Of a DNA stretch of 64,000 nt, positions 27,696 to 37,622 are shown one piece after another; position 1 is the stretch's first letter; every line of letters begins with the position of its first letter. This DNA is from Clostridiales bacterium VE202-21 (GTDB lineage Bacteria > Bacillota > Clostridia > Lachnospirales > Lachnospiraceae). Both the position numbers and the translations under genes were made by a program. The DNA is taken from the NCBI GenBank assembly GCA_000509105.1, contig BAIF02000123.1, positions 1-64,000 of the forward strand, read 5' to 3'. The notes beneath the pieces were generated by a model. It was given only the letters and a program-made list of their open reading frames with translations. It did not search any database and had not been told where the DNA came from.

Positions 27696-28676
27696 TTAGT
27701 TGTTATTTTTTGATATATCTAGTACTAATGATATCAAGTACTCTAAATCTGGAATATCATAGCGTTGATCTATTGGTAGTGCCATGATCCTACTCGCGTA
27801 CATATATTCCACTGTATTTTTATCATTATTATTTATAAGATCTTTCCATAAAATTGGCACATATACATTATGCTGTACCAATGTTTCATGTATCCCTTGA
27901 TTAAGCATTAACGGATAAACATAAGGAACCTTATCTCCATTTGGTATTTTCAATAATTGAATGTTATCGAACCTATTATGCAAATATTCAAAATTTCTTT
28001 TTCTTTTTTCAGATATTAATTCATAATTAATTCCGTTTAGTATATGTTTTGTTAACAAAGACATTTTTAAGATATTTTTTCCAATTTCAGTCTCATTTAA
28101 TTTACTTTCCAAATATGCGCTATTGGTCCCTAATTCAATACTTTTCAACAAAAATACTGCTCTGTTATATGAAACATCTCTTTCCAGTGAAAAGTCTTTT
28201 ATACCTTTTCCAATTAAATAAGCACCATCAGGTACCCCAAAAAATTTTCTGCATGAATAAACATTCATAACCCCGTCATTCATAACCGGAGGATAATAAA
28301 ATGCATGAGCCTGGTCTATAATAACCTTTTTAAATTTTTTGGAATAATTCACTACTTCATTGCCGATAATGCCATAATAGTTTACTAGAATAATAACAAA
28401 ATTAGACTCATCCATATTTATATTAACTGGCATTAAGTCTTCCCCAATATGGTAAAAAATAATTTCAACATCCATATTTTGTAACATTTTAATTATATCG
28501 GGACAATAAAAATAAGGAACCATCACTTTATCCACATCTAGACTCATAACAGCACACCAAATAGCCGCTCTACCCGTATTTAATTCCAAAATGTGAGTAT
28601 CTTCTATATTTTTAAAAAAACCAGTCCCGGCACCTAATTCTAATGGAAGATATCCCCCCATTTCATAAACATCCAT
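27696..28676 (-). CDS. Divergent DegT/DnrJ-like PLP-fold protein
   Basis: This 326-aa protein shows a weak aspartate-aminotransferase fold. It has the glycine/alanine-bearing segment ELNTGRAAIWCAV (about 31-43), IIDQAHAFYYP (119-129), which corresponds to the cofactor-stacking EDAAQA motif, and YSCRKFFGVPDGAYLIG with probable PLP Lys144. It lacks several conserved parts of classical sugar aminotransferases and is shorter than they are. The substrate is unknown; it could transaminate a small keto compound rather than a nucleotide sugar. AGGAG precedes the ATG. It lies in the AT-rich cassette between an ATP-grasp gene and the GtrC-like gene. Confidence 0.7.
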   Translation of the reverse strand: MDVYEMGGYLPLELGAGTGFFKNIEDTHILELNTGRAAIWCAVMSLDVDKVMVPYFYCPDIIKMLQNMDVEIIFYHIGEDLMPVNINMDESNFVIILVNYYGIIGNEVVNYSKKFKKVIIDQAHAFYYPPVMNDGVMNVYSCRKFFGVPDGAYLIGKGIKDFSLERDVSYNRAVFLLKSIELGTNSAYLESKLNETEIGKNILKMSLLTKHILNGINYELISEKRKRNFEYLHNRFDNIQLLKIPNGDKVPYVYPLMLNQGIHETLVQHNVYVPILWKDLINNNDKNTVEYMYASRIMALPIDQRYDIPDLEYLISLVLDISKNNN

Positions 28677-28689
28677 TCTACAAACTCCT

Positions 28690-29970
28690 CTAATCTGTTA
28701 AAAGCTCTGTAGTATCAAATTGATCTATTAAAATGCTATTTTGTTTATCGTCCAGTATATCTAAAATTTCATAGATTTGGTTAATCACTCTAGCAAGCTG
28801 CTTTCTATCTTCTGTTGCAACTGTAATACGCATGGCTATTTGCTTTTGTGTCCCTAAAGCATCTTCATCTATACTTTCTCCTTCTTTGTACCATTGTGTA
28901 ACTGCTAATGTTTCCTTTAATGCTTTTATTCTATCTAATCCTGTAATTTTACTGATATAGCCTGGTTTTGCGAGAATTGATAAAGTACAACAAACTTTTG
29001 AAAGCATCGGATTAACTAATGGTTTTATACTGTGCTCTTCCATTTTTCCAGTTAGAGAAAAGTTTACAATCATCTCCATAGGATTAAAACCACATAAATC
29101 ATTTAAAATTTGATATTGTTTTGCGCCGTTTAATCTATATCCCATTTCATAAAAATAACATACTTCATTTTCCATGCATCCCTGAAGAAAGAGTGTTCCA
29201 TTTTCCATACCAATAGACTTAAACATAGCTATAACTTTTTGGTTTTCATTTTCTAAGTATTTTTCTGTATACTTAGATGGATATACGTATGCCACAGGTA
29301 AACGCACACTATTCCCATTACTTTTCTGCATATATCGATCATGCAAAACAGTTGCAGAAATTTCCCCATCCTGTAGCACGTAATTTACTCCTATTTCATC
29401 ACCTACAATATATTTTTCTAAAATTACGTTTCCTTTCTTTGATGTAGATTTAGCTTTCTTATAAGCGTCAATCAGCTCTTTCTCAGAATAGCAGATTGTA
29501 ATACCTCTAGCCCCACTGCCATCAACAGGCTTTATAATAACTGGATAATTTATCTTATCTAAACAATTCTGAGATAGTTCATCATCTATTTCAAATTCAG
29601 GAGTTGATGGAACATCATTCAATTTACATAACTTTTTAAAATTCACTTTATCCATAGTGGCTTCAACCTGTGCTGCTGTCGCGTAAAAAGGTTTCTTTAT
29701 TTTTTCACTCAGCTTTTGTGCACAGGCTACATTAAAGTCATCAAATGCAGCTATAACACCATCAACACCATTTTCAATACATTTTACCGCCAATTGCTCT
29801 GTATCTGCTGTACTGATGAGCCAAGCTTGATCAGCTACTTTTTTAGCCGGTGAATTCGAATAATAATCGGCTACAATTACATAAGCCCCTCTATTTTTTG
29901 CATTTTCTACAAGTTCACAAATCATTGCTCCCCCACCTAAAACGACCAACTTTTTACCCTGTAATTCCAT
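28690..29970 (-). CDS. ATP-grasp domain ligase (2)
   Basis: This 426-aa ATP-grasp protein has the N-terminal nucleotide-like fold GKKLVVLGGGAMICELV and ADYYSNSPAKKVADQAW. The ATP-grasp core follows: YPVIIKPVDGSGARGITI, NVILEKYIVGDEIGVNYV and FYEMGYRLNGAKQYQIL, the latter replacing the usual ExNxR with EMGYRLNG. A C-terminal domain of about 100 residues is extra compared with the first ATP-grasp gene. The architecture fits carboxylate-amine ligases. It is one of two such enzymes in the cassette, next to a PLP-fold protein and a ketopantoate-reductase-like enzyme. This suggests synthesis and attachment of an unusual acyl or aminoacyl substituent. Confidence 0.85.
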   Translation of the reverse strand: MELQGKKLVVLGGGAMICELVENAKNRGAYVIVADYYSNSPAKKVADQAWLISTADTEQLAVKCIENGVDGVIAAFDDFNVACAQKLSEKIKKPFYATAAQVEATMDKVNFKKLCKLNDVPSTPEFEIDDELSQNCLDKINYPVIIKPVDGSGARGITICYSEKELIDAYKKAKSTSKKGNVILEKYIVGDEIGVNYVLQDGEISATVLHDRYMQKSNGNSVRLPVAYVYPSKYTEKYLENENQKVIAMFKSIGMENGTLFLQGCMENEVCYFYEMGYRLNGAKQYQILNDLCGFNPMEMIVNFSLTGKMEEHSIKPLVNPMLSKVCCTLSILAKPGYISKITGLDRIKALKETLAVTQWYKEGESIDEDALGTQKQIAMRITVATEDRKQLARVINQIYEILDILDDKQNSILIDQFDTTELLTD

Positions 29971-30043
29971 GTTTATACCTCATCATTCATGTAATTTAAA
30001 TTTTAATTTCACATATACTTATAGTTTGTTTTTAAAAGGTGTA

Positions 30044-30982
30044 TTATAAACGCTCTTCTCCTAGTTTTTCAGCAAGTCCAACTTTCTCTTTCGCCTTGAT
30101 AGCATAGTATAATATTCTGTTAACCGGCGTAGCAATTCCAGTCTTTTTTCCTAATTCGATGACTGTACCAGCAAAATAGTCAATTTCCGTTTTCCTTTTA
30201 GCCTCAATGTCTTGCAACATTGAGGTCTTTTTCTCGGGCGGATAATTGATTAATATTTGAACTATATCATCCCGATCTTTCTCTGTTAATCCTATTTCCA
30301 TTTTTTTAGAAATATCTAAAATTTCTTGTATTGCATCAGTAACTAAAATAATTATTTCTTCAAATTCTCCAAAATATTTAAATTTGGCCCCCGTTAGAAC
30401 AGAAACTTGATTTGAACCGATATTAATCATCCATTTACGCCACAACATATATCGCATATCTTGATAAATAACTGTGGAAATTCCCGCATCACAAAAACAC
30501 CGCCTTATTTCGTCTAAATCGGCTGAAATGGCTTCGCCTTTTCCAAATCCTATTTGTATTTCTCCTCTAACGGAAACTGTTATATTCTTATCTATTCTTT
30601 CTGCATCTGTTCTCATTACAATACCATAAGGAACAGAATTCTTTGGAAAGGCTTCTCTTACCCTTCCAACAGCAGTAACTCCATTAAGCAATGGTAATAT
30701 TACTGTGTCTTCATCTATAAGTTCTCTTATGTCTTCAATGGTTTCCTCTAAACTATAATTTTTAACACATAACAGAATTAAATCTAACTTTCTTCCATCT
30801 GGTGCGGAATATATGTCCGGCCGTAACTTTTCTCCATTAACTGTAATGCCTGTATTTCTTAACCTTTCTGCTCTTGCTCCCCTTGCAACAAAGCAAAAAT
30901 CATTTCCGTATTTTAAGTATAGTGCACTTCCTAAAGAACTACCGACTGCTCCCGCTCCGACAATACCAACTCGTTTAATCAT
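30044..30982 (-). CDS. Ketopantoate reductase (PanE/ApbA) family oxidoreductase
   Basis: This 312-aa NAD(P)-dependent enzyme begins with the Rossmann motif GIVGAGAVGSSLGSAL. It continues with LLCVKNYSLEET and the PanE-type motif LWRKWMINIGSNQVSVLTG (about 188-206), which contains the expected active-site Lys and Asn. The usual biosynthetic motif NPLTAL is replaced by NQVSVLTG. No panB or panC is present and the gene sits inside a polysaccharide locus. I therefore infer reduction of a 2-keto acid to a 2-hydroxy acid for decoration of a sugar, rather than pantothenate synthesis. True PanE activity cannot be excluded. Confidence 0.85.
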   Translation of the reverse strand: MIKRVGIVGAGAVGSSLGSALYLKYGNDFCFVARGARAERLRNTGITVNGEKLRPDIYSAPDGRKLDLILLCVKNYSLEETIEDIRELIDEDTVILPLLNGVTAVGRVREAFPKNSVPYGIVMRTDAERIDKNITVSVRGEIQIGFGKGEAISADLDEIRRCFCDAGISTVIYQDMRYMLWRKWMINIGSNQVSVLTGAKFKYFGEFEEIIILVTDAIQEILDISKKMEIGLTEKDRDDIVQILINYPPEKKTSMLQDIEAKRKTEIDYFAGTVIELGKKTGIATPVNRILYYAIKAKEKVGLAEKLGEERL

Positions 30983-30999
30983 TCTTTTCCTCCAATCAT

Positions 31000-32130
31000 T
31001 TATCTAGAATAATATCCTTCTATAATTTCAGTAATATACTGAACCTCATTTTTTTTCAATCCATAATATAATGGCAAACGTAAAAGTCTTTCACTCTCAG
31101 TTGTGGTATATTTATCCTCTCCAATAAATTTTCCAAACTTCAAACCAGCCGGAGAACTATGCAATGGTATGTAATGAAAAACAGCATTGATATTTTTCTC
31201 TTTCAAATAATTAATTAGTTCTGTTCGTTCACTTAGATCCTGAACTTTAATATAAAACATATGTGCATTATGTTTACATTCTTTAGGTATTTGAGGTAAT
31301 TCTAGTACTCCTTTATCTTCCAAATGCTTTAACCTATCATAGTAAATATTCCAGTTGCTCATCCTGCTATTAAAGATTTTATCTGCTTCTTCGAATTGCG
31401 CCCATAGATATGCTGCATTTAATTCACTTGGTAAATATGACGATCCAGCATCTACCCAAGTATACTTATCTATTTGGCCTCTAAAAAATTTACTTCTGTT
31501 TGTTCCTTTTTCACGAACAATCTCTGCTTTTTCAATATCCTCTCCTCTTTTAATCAAAAGAGCGCCACCTTCACCCATACTAAAATTCTTTGTTTCATGA
31601 AAACTAAAACACCCAAAATCCCCAATACTCCCTAATGGAATCCCCTTATAACTTGACATAACAGCTTGTGCAGCATCTTCGATTACAAATAGGCCATATT
31701 TATCTGCCAAGCTGCATATTGTATCCATTTCACAAGCGACTCCGGCATAGTGAACGGGCACAATAGCTTTCGTCCGATCTGTGATCGCATTTTCAATTAA
31801 CGTTTCGTCAATATTCATTGTATCTGGTCTAATATCAACAAAAACAACTCGCGCGCCCCGAAGAACAAAAGCATCTGCTGTAGAAACGAAAGTATATGAA
31901 GGCATTATTACCTCGTCACCTTCTTTTATATTTGCTAATATTGCTGACATTTCAGTTGCGTGTGTACATGAAGTAGTTAATAAAGCTTTAGCTGTTCCTG
32001 TGTTTTGTTCTATCCAAGAAGAACACTTTTTAGTAAACTCCCCGTCGCCACATATCTTTCTATTTTCAATAGCAACTTTAATATATTCTAACTCTTTTCC
32101 AATAACTGGTGGTACATTAAAATTAATCAT
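31000..32130 (-). CDS. wecE: dTDP-4-amino-4,6-dideoxygalactose transaminase
   Basis: This 376-aa DegT/DnrJ/EryC1/StrS aminotransferase is strikingly like enterobacterial WecE/RffA. Matching features are FNVPPVIGKELEY, ICGDGEFTKKC, DEVIMPSYTFVSTADAFVLR, VFVDIRPDTMNIDETLIE, VPVHYAGVACEMDTI and SFHETKNFSMGEGGALL with PLP Lys181. It converts dTDP-4-keto-6-deoxyglucose to dTDP-Fuc4N using glutamate. The precursor enzymes RmlA and RmlB are not in this window and must be supplied elsewhere. GAGGG precedes the ATG. The free 4-amino group is a natural target for acylation, which may explain the ligases downstream. Confidence 0.9.
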   Translation of the reverse strand: MINFNVPPVIGKELEYIKVAIENRKICGDGEFTKKCSSWIEQNTGTAKALLTTSCTHATEMSAILANIKEGDEVIMPSYTFVSTADAFVLRGARVVFVDIRPDTMNIDETLIENAITDRTKAIVPVHYAGVACEMDTICSLADKYGLFVIEDAAQAVMSSYKGIPLGSIGDFGCFSFHETKNFSMGEGGALLIKRGEDIEKAEIVREKGTNRSKFFRGQIDKYTWVDAGSSYLPSELNAAYLWAQFEEADKIFNSRMSNWNIYYDRLKHLEDKGVLELPQIPKECKHNAHMFYIKVQDLSERTELINYLKEKNINAVFHYIPLHSSPAGLKFGKFIGEDKYTTTESERLLRLPLYYGLKKNEVQYITEIIEGYYSR

Positions 32131-32153
32131 GTTTTTCCCTCTTTTGTTCCTTT

Positions 32154-33910
32154 TTAATATTTATAAAACTTCCATATCTTAAATCCATCAATCTCTTCAG
32201 CAAGTTCCATCCTAGCATCAGGATAGTAATGCTCACGTAAATATTTTAAAATCTTCTCTTGATAGAGATTATCTACTAAATAAATATTCTCATTAACTAA
32301 ATCTCTTAAAGGATTGTCCACTCCATTTACTTCTAATTTGTCTAGTATATCAGGAAAATTAACTGTAACCCCATATAAGAAAGAACAGTTTTGATATGTT
32401 TCTTCTTCACCATTAGTAAAAAACGGGTTATCAGCAAGGTATAATACCTGAATTGTAGTACTAAAGTTTAAAAAATAATAATCTTGCGGATTTGAAATAA
32501 TTTTAGTTTTAAGATTACTAAAGCTATTTTCGTTATACGTAGCACAACGGTATCTCCTACTATCATAATTCCACGACTCATAGAAATTATCTTCAATATA
32601 ACTTTTATACTCATCCCCTGAAATAAATTGAGCCCAATTATTTAGACGATAAGTGGGTAACTGATAAGTACACAGTAATATTAATAATATACCACAAATG
32701 TTTTTGATTTCCAAACTATTTTGCATAGTTCGACATCTTTTTTTATCCCAACAATAAATTATAGTCAAGAAAAAACTTATAAATACTGCGTATTCTATTC
32801 GATATATGATCCGTCCAATGACCACAAAATAAACCATATATAAATACGTTATTCCTGCAGATATTACTGCTATTCCCCAGTATCGCTTAATAAAACAAAT
32901 GGTTAGAAAAGTTAAAATAAACCCCCCCATAAAGCCGGGTATGACCAATAATTTCTTGCCCTCAGCTCCGCTTTAATATAATCCCTGTCAAGTCCCAATG
33001 TCTCTTCATAATCATTAATTATTTTTTTTGTCTGCTGAAGCAAATCTAAATTATAAAAGTCTGGATCAGCGGCATTCCAAGTTCGTAGCAATAAATAATC
33101 ATTTTCAGACAGTCCTAATTTCTTATACTCCTTTTCCCCTGCCCAATATCCGTAATCCTTTTTGTCTACTATTCCTGCCCGTGCACTACTATATTCATTA
33201 AAAAAACTATATTTTTCATTTCTACTGTATATATAACTGTCTAATTGTTTTGCCACGACTACTGCCGTTATAAGTATAACACCAGAAACAGCAATTTGCA
33301 CAAACTTCCTCCATTTTCCTTCACTTTTATGGCGAAAAAATTGTATAAATTCTACAATCAATATAAATAGTAAAAACCCACCGGCTATATAAATCACACT
33401 AAACCTTATCAAGCTCCCCGCAACTACAAGCGCCGCTCCTGCAGCAATCTCCCGTTTCCTGCACCTTTCGTCATGAAACAATGCCCACAAAAACAGGATA
33501 CTTCCCGCCATTACTGCAAGTATCGCTGTTTTTGTAAACTGGACCATAATATATGCATCATCTGAAAAAAAAGTAATAAATAAAACGGAAAGCATGATAC
33601 CCATAATCGTATCCAGCCTCTTCAGCAACAGATAAGTAACCGCCGTGAATGCACAGAAACACAATGCCAGCTGCGCGATCAGATACCAACTGATCTGCGG
33701 AACCAGATAATAAAATGGCAGTAAAAGATACCCCCATAAGATATTAATAAATATCATATGCGGATTTGGTGTACCGCTGTAGGCTCCGGACATGATCGCA
33801 GCCATAATATAATCATCCGAGGTCTCGTATTTAATCTCGCAGAATACAAGTACGAGTGCCAGAAAGACGGCATTTATGATGACTGCCGTCAAAAGATTAT
33901 GTTTTTTCAC
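32154..33910 (-). pseudogene. GtrC-like polytopic membrane gene split at a G7 tract
   Basis: Two overlapping frames form one protein of about 585 aa, matching the 595-aa sibling at 25895-27682. The 5' frame (GTG at 33910) ends YPALWGGLF-stop. The 3' frame continues GGFILTFLTICFIKRYWG. The join lies in a run of seven C on the plus strand (32922-32928, G7 in the coding strand); eight G would give WGGFILTF and restore the frame. The family features ETSDDYIMAA and PQISWYLIAQ are near the N-terminus. This could be a phase-variable on/off tract, a fixed mutation or a sequencing error. The 3' half is visibly more AT-rich than the 5' half. Confidence 0.82.
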
Positions 33911-33966
33911 TTTATCCCAGACAGCTTATCCTGTCATGTATCCTATTTATACTTTTATTCATCATC

Positions 33967-35424
33967 CTATTTGTATCCTTTATAAAGCATATTTTTCACC
34001 ATTTCCCACATTTCCATGACAAATGGTTCTTTCAATATAAGAAGCGCCATACCAAACACACCATAAAAAGCAACGCCAGTTATGCAGATCATTATAAACG
34101 AAGGTAGTTCCAGCTGCATCTTGAGCACGCCTCCCACAATTCCTGCAGCAGCCAGTGCCGCCGCTGTTTTGCCCAGGCTGATCTCTCTGACTACTTTGCT
34201 CAGCATGTCTTTCAGATAAACACATTGCACCGCCAAAACTATCAGTTCAGCCAGCAGCGTTGCGAAAGCAGCTCCCGAAGCTCCGTATCTTCCTATCAGT
34301 ATCAGATTCAGCACAAAATCCACAACCGCCCCGCAGATAATGGAAATCAGCACTTCCCTTTCTCTTCCCAGGGGGGTAAGGATCTGGATGCCTGTAATAT
34401 TTGACAGACCGATAAAAAGAACCGTTGGCATTAATAATATCATCGGCAGAATAGACGGAAGATATTCGCTTCCCGACAATGTCAAAATGGTCTCCCGCGC
34501 AAATATCATGAAGTAAAGCATAACGGAAGAGGCCAGGATCAAAACAAAATTGAATGCCTTTACAATTGTTTTCCGGAAGGCGTCCTGCTCTTTCTGTTTC
34601 ACATAAAAAGACAGCCTGGGAAGCAGAACCGTTCCGAGTGAAGTTATCAGGCTGACTAATATAGTCTTCACTTTGACTGCTGCATTATAATATCCCACCT
34701 CAGTCTCGTCTTTTATAAACTGGATCATAACAACATCCAGATTGGTATATACACTGGTAGCCGCAGACATGGCAAAAAAGATTCCTATAGGCTTTAAGTG
34801 CCGTTTAAAGTTATAGGGACCTTTCTTCTTTAATGTAACATATTTATGCAGATTTATAAAGTTCAACACATAGGAACCGGCAGATGCAAATACAGTAATT
34901 GCACCATATATAATATAATCTTTCGGATTTTTTACCCACGCAAACATCATAACAATGGATATAACTTTAAATGTCAGGGAACATGCGGTAATATATGCAT
35001 ACTGTTCCAAAGCGCTGTAGAACCAGCTGACACCGAACACATTCAGCACCATCGTGATACTGTTAATAAACAGCAATTCCTTCTCTTTCGCAAATTCAGG
35101 GACGAGAAATACCATAACTGCAAATACTGCATATACGATCACCATAGTAATCGTATTGATGATCAACAGTTCCTGGACTGTCCTGGAAAGCTTTTCCCTG
35201 TCATCTCTTACCTGGGCACATACGCGGATTCCATAGGTTGGAATGCCGAGAGATGCAAACATTGTAAAATAGGTTAGAACCGCTGTGGCAAACGCTACTT
35301 TTCCATTTCCCGCCGCCTGCAGAACCCTCGATACATAAGGGAATGTAATCAACGGAAATATAATGGACGATGCTGTCAGGAGAAAATTCATTATGAAGTT
35401 AAATTTTACTGAACGGATTCTCAT
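33967..35424 (-). CDS. Polysaccharide flippase Wzx, proximal copy
   Basis: This 485-aa protein has about 14 hydrophobic segments. The N-terminal signature FNFIMNFLLTASSIIFPLITFPYVSRVL is characteristic of Wzx/RfbX-type flippases; charged residues occur within the helices. It lies in the GC-richer, proximal part of the locus behind GT2 genes. It is expected to flip the undecaprenyl-diphosphate-linked repeat unit across the membrane before polymerisation by the Wzy-like protein at 38715-40109. Confidence 0.9.
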   Translation of the reverse strand: MRIRSVKFNFIMNFLLTASSIIFPLITFPYVSRVLQAAGNGKVAFATAVLTYFTMFASLGIPTYGIRVCAQVRDDREKLSRTVQELLIINTITMVIVYAVFAVMVFLVPEFAKEKELLFINSITMVLNVFGVSWFYSALEQYAYITACSLTFKVISIVMMFAWVKNPKDYIIYGAITVFASAGSYVLNFINLHKYVTLKKKGPYNFKRHLKPIGIFFAMSAATSVYTNLDVVMIQFIKDETEVGYYNAAVKVKTILVSLITSLGTVLLPRLSFYVKQKEQDAFRKTIVKAFNFVLILASSVMLYFMIFARETILTLSGSEYLPSILPMILLMPTVLFIGLSNITGIQILTPLGREREVLISIICGAVVDFVLNLILIGRYGASGAAFATLLAELIVLAVQCVYLKDMLSKVVREISLGKTAAALAAAGIVGGVLKMQLELPSFIMICITGVAFYGVFGMALLILKEPFVMEMWEMVKNMLYKGYK

Positions 35425-35470
35425 AATGCCTGTTATCCTTCCATCCCGTTTCTTTTTTTCCCCATTTTCA

Positions 35471-36454
35471 CTATTGTCTTATATCCCCTGAACCAGTGCG
35501 CCGCAAAAGACTTAATGTCCCGCTCTCCTGCCCCGCCAGTCTGTATATCTCAGGATTTTTAGAGAGCAGTTCTTGGTCAAATTCTATAAACTTCTGCTTC
35601 ATCTCCTCATTCTCAACCGGATAACTCATGAAGATCGTAATCTGCTCCCCTACCATCTCCGCAATCCGTTTTGATATATACTCTATTTTTTCTTTTTGGC
35701 TGTCCTCTTGTTTTGCATATTCCGTAACAAAATCTGTCAGATGCATGATCACATCTATATGATTCTGTATGTGCTTCTGATACCCCTGCATGCTGACACT
35801 CTGTGTCGCCTGAGCCAGACGGTACATATACACATAAATATCAAAAAAAGCAACCTTTTCCACATAAGGAACCGGATACAAAATATATTCTACATCAACA
35901 TAGAAACAGTGCTCATCCAGCCGGATATGATGTTCCTTGAGAATTGCCGAACGGATTGCCAGCGAATGCATTGGGATCTGTGTCCTTGTGACAATCTCAC
36001 TAAAATTCCAGTATTCCCCGCTGCCCTGTTCCCTTTGCAGCATTTTAAACTCACGCGGTGTCCTCTCTTTTGTCTGATCGTCCACCTCATAATAATTACA
36101 TACAACATAGTCTGCGCTGCACGTTCTCAGTTTCTCCACCATACAGACAAATCCCTCTGTATCTACCCAGTCATCCCCATCGACGACTTTAAAATATGTC
36201 CCCCTGGATTCCTCTATCCCCCGGTTAATTGTAGAACCATGCCCGCCGTTTTTCTTCGAAATCAGGCGGAAGCTGTCCGGATATCTGTTCTCATATACTT
36301 TTCCTATTGCAGCCGTACCGTCCGAAGAGCCGTCATCTACAATCAACACTTCTATATCCTTCAATACTCTTTTATCCAGAAAAGAATCCAGTGTCTGCCT
36401 TAAAAAACGTTCCACATTATATGATGGAATAACTACTGATAATACCTTATCCAT
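35471..36454 (-). CDS. GT2 family glycosyltransferase
   Basis: This 327-aa GT-A enzyme has VVIPSYNVERFLRQTLDS (7-24), IVDDGSSDGTAAIG, a glycine-rich KNGGHGSTINRGI and the DxD motif VVDGDDWV. No C-terminal TM helices are evident, so it probably acts on lipid-linked intermediates at the cytoplasmic face. It is followed by the flippase gene and preceded 11 bp by another, broken GT2 gene. Donor and acceptor are unknown. Confidence 0.88.
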   Translation of the reverse strand: MDKVLSVVIPSYNVERFLRQTLDSFLDKRVLKDIEVLIVDDGSSDGTAAIGKVYENRYPDSFRLISKKNGGHGSTINRGIEESRGTYFKVVDGDDWVDTEGFVCMVEKLRTCSADYVVCNYYEVDDQTKERTPREFKMLQREQGSGEYWNFSEIVTRTQIPMHSLAIRSAILKEHHIRLDEHCFYVDVEYILYPVPYVEKVAFFDIYVYMYRLAQATQSVSMQGYQKHIQNHIDVIMHLTDFVTEYAKQEDSQKEKIEYISKRIAEMVGEQITIFMSYPVENEEMKQKFIEFDQELLSKNPEIYRLAGQESGTLSLLRRTGSGDIRQ

Positions 36455-36465
36455 TGTCTTTTCTC

Positions 36466-37463
36466 CTATCGTCTTCTCATCTTGTCCGACTGTTTTCTCG
36501 CCCAGGACAGTACATTCATCATCCAGAACTGCCGTTTTTCCAGTATCCAGAACTGTACTTTTTCTTTCCTGCCCATATTTTTTATATAAGGATTCTTTCG
36601 AAACCCGGGAAATAGTTTTACGGTCAAATCCCTACACTTTTTCACATAGGGACTTTTCCTGTCATGATATATCATTTCCCTGGCAGGAATAAAATACATA
36701 TTATAAAATGTCAGATACTCCAGTTCCCTGTGGAAAGTCTCAAACTGTCCTTTTTCCCGATAATAGTCCAGAACCCCCTCCACCATTTTTTTTCTGTGGG
36801 AGTAATTCTTTTCGTCCTCCGTGCCGGTGGTAATAGAGCCTTCCCTTATCATATAATAATACAACGGTTCTCTTAAATATACAACACAGTCTGCCGTGAG
36901 AACTAATTTGGGAATCGTACCCAGATCCTCGTAGCGGTATCCTACCGGGAAAAACAATCCTGTTTTTGTAAAAAAGTCCCGGCGGAACAGTTTCGCACAC
37001 ACAGAAAGTGTCTGCAGCATCAGCTCCGGGTTCGTCTTAAGGCTGATAGGACACATCTCCGGGAGATTACAGTCACATACTTCAACATCCCCGTTTGGTT
37101 CCAGCCGTTTATAATCAAAATATACGATGTCGCTGTCAAATTTTTCTGCTGCCCCCACCGCTTTTTCAACTAGCCTGCTGTCCACATAGTCATCACTGTC
37201 CAGGAAAAAAAGATATTTTCCTGCCGCCAGTCCTGCCCCCACATTTCGCGCATCGCTCAGTCCCCCGTTTTTTTATGGATCACCCGAATTCTGGAGTCTT
37301 CCTGTGCAAATTTGTCACACATCTCATTACTGCAATCCGTGGATCCATCGTCCACCAGTATAATTTCCAACTCCTGATATGTCTGTGCTTTTATACTTTT
37401 TACACACTTTTCAAGAAAATCCTGCACATTATACACAGGAACTACAACACTTACCAACACCAT
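36466..37463 (-). pseudogene. GT2 family glycosyltransferase gene split at an A7 tract
   Basis: The first 68 codons (MVLVSVVVPVYNVQDFLEK...RVIHKKTGD-stop) are the nucleotide-binding part of a GT2 enzyme. The remainder (VGAGLAAGKYLFFLDSDDYV...) is in another frame. At the joint the coding strand reads CATAAAAAAACGGGG. The seven T on the plus strand are at 37268-37274. One extra A gives HKKNGGLSDARNVGAG, the standard GT2 continuation to the DSDD motif. The restored product would be about 332 aa, like neighbouring GT2 proteins. Slippage at the A tract could switch the enzyme on and off; a sequencing error is the main alternative. Confidence 0.85.
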
Positions 37464-37551
37464 GTGTATATTTCCTCACTTCCTGACAAAGTTTATCACC
37501 AGTTTTTTACGGTTCACAGCAGTTCAAATCCAGGAATAGCTGCCGCCATTC

Positions 37552-37622
37552 TATACTTTGTTCTGCAGTTATGCTGCAGACCGCCCGTCAGGGCGTGAAT
37601 TACGGGGTGCCCTTTGGGTATA
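37552..37622. repeat. 70-bp palindromic repeat, copy B
   Basis: The unit TATACTTTGTTCTGCAG...CTTTGGGTATA matches copies at 5091-5160 and 54178-54278, with the same CTGCAG hairpin and the GAATTACGGGGTG block. Its right end supplies the last codons and the stop of the upstream glycosyltransferase gene (YPKGTP-stop). The repeat has therefore replaced or extended that gene's natural C-terminus. Confidence 0.8.

Noticed and set aside
35696..36403. Long plus-strand open frame opposite a GT2 gene
   Set aside because: Antisense shadow; the minus strand carries clear GT2 motifs.
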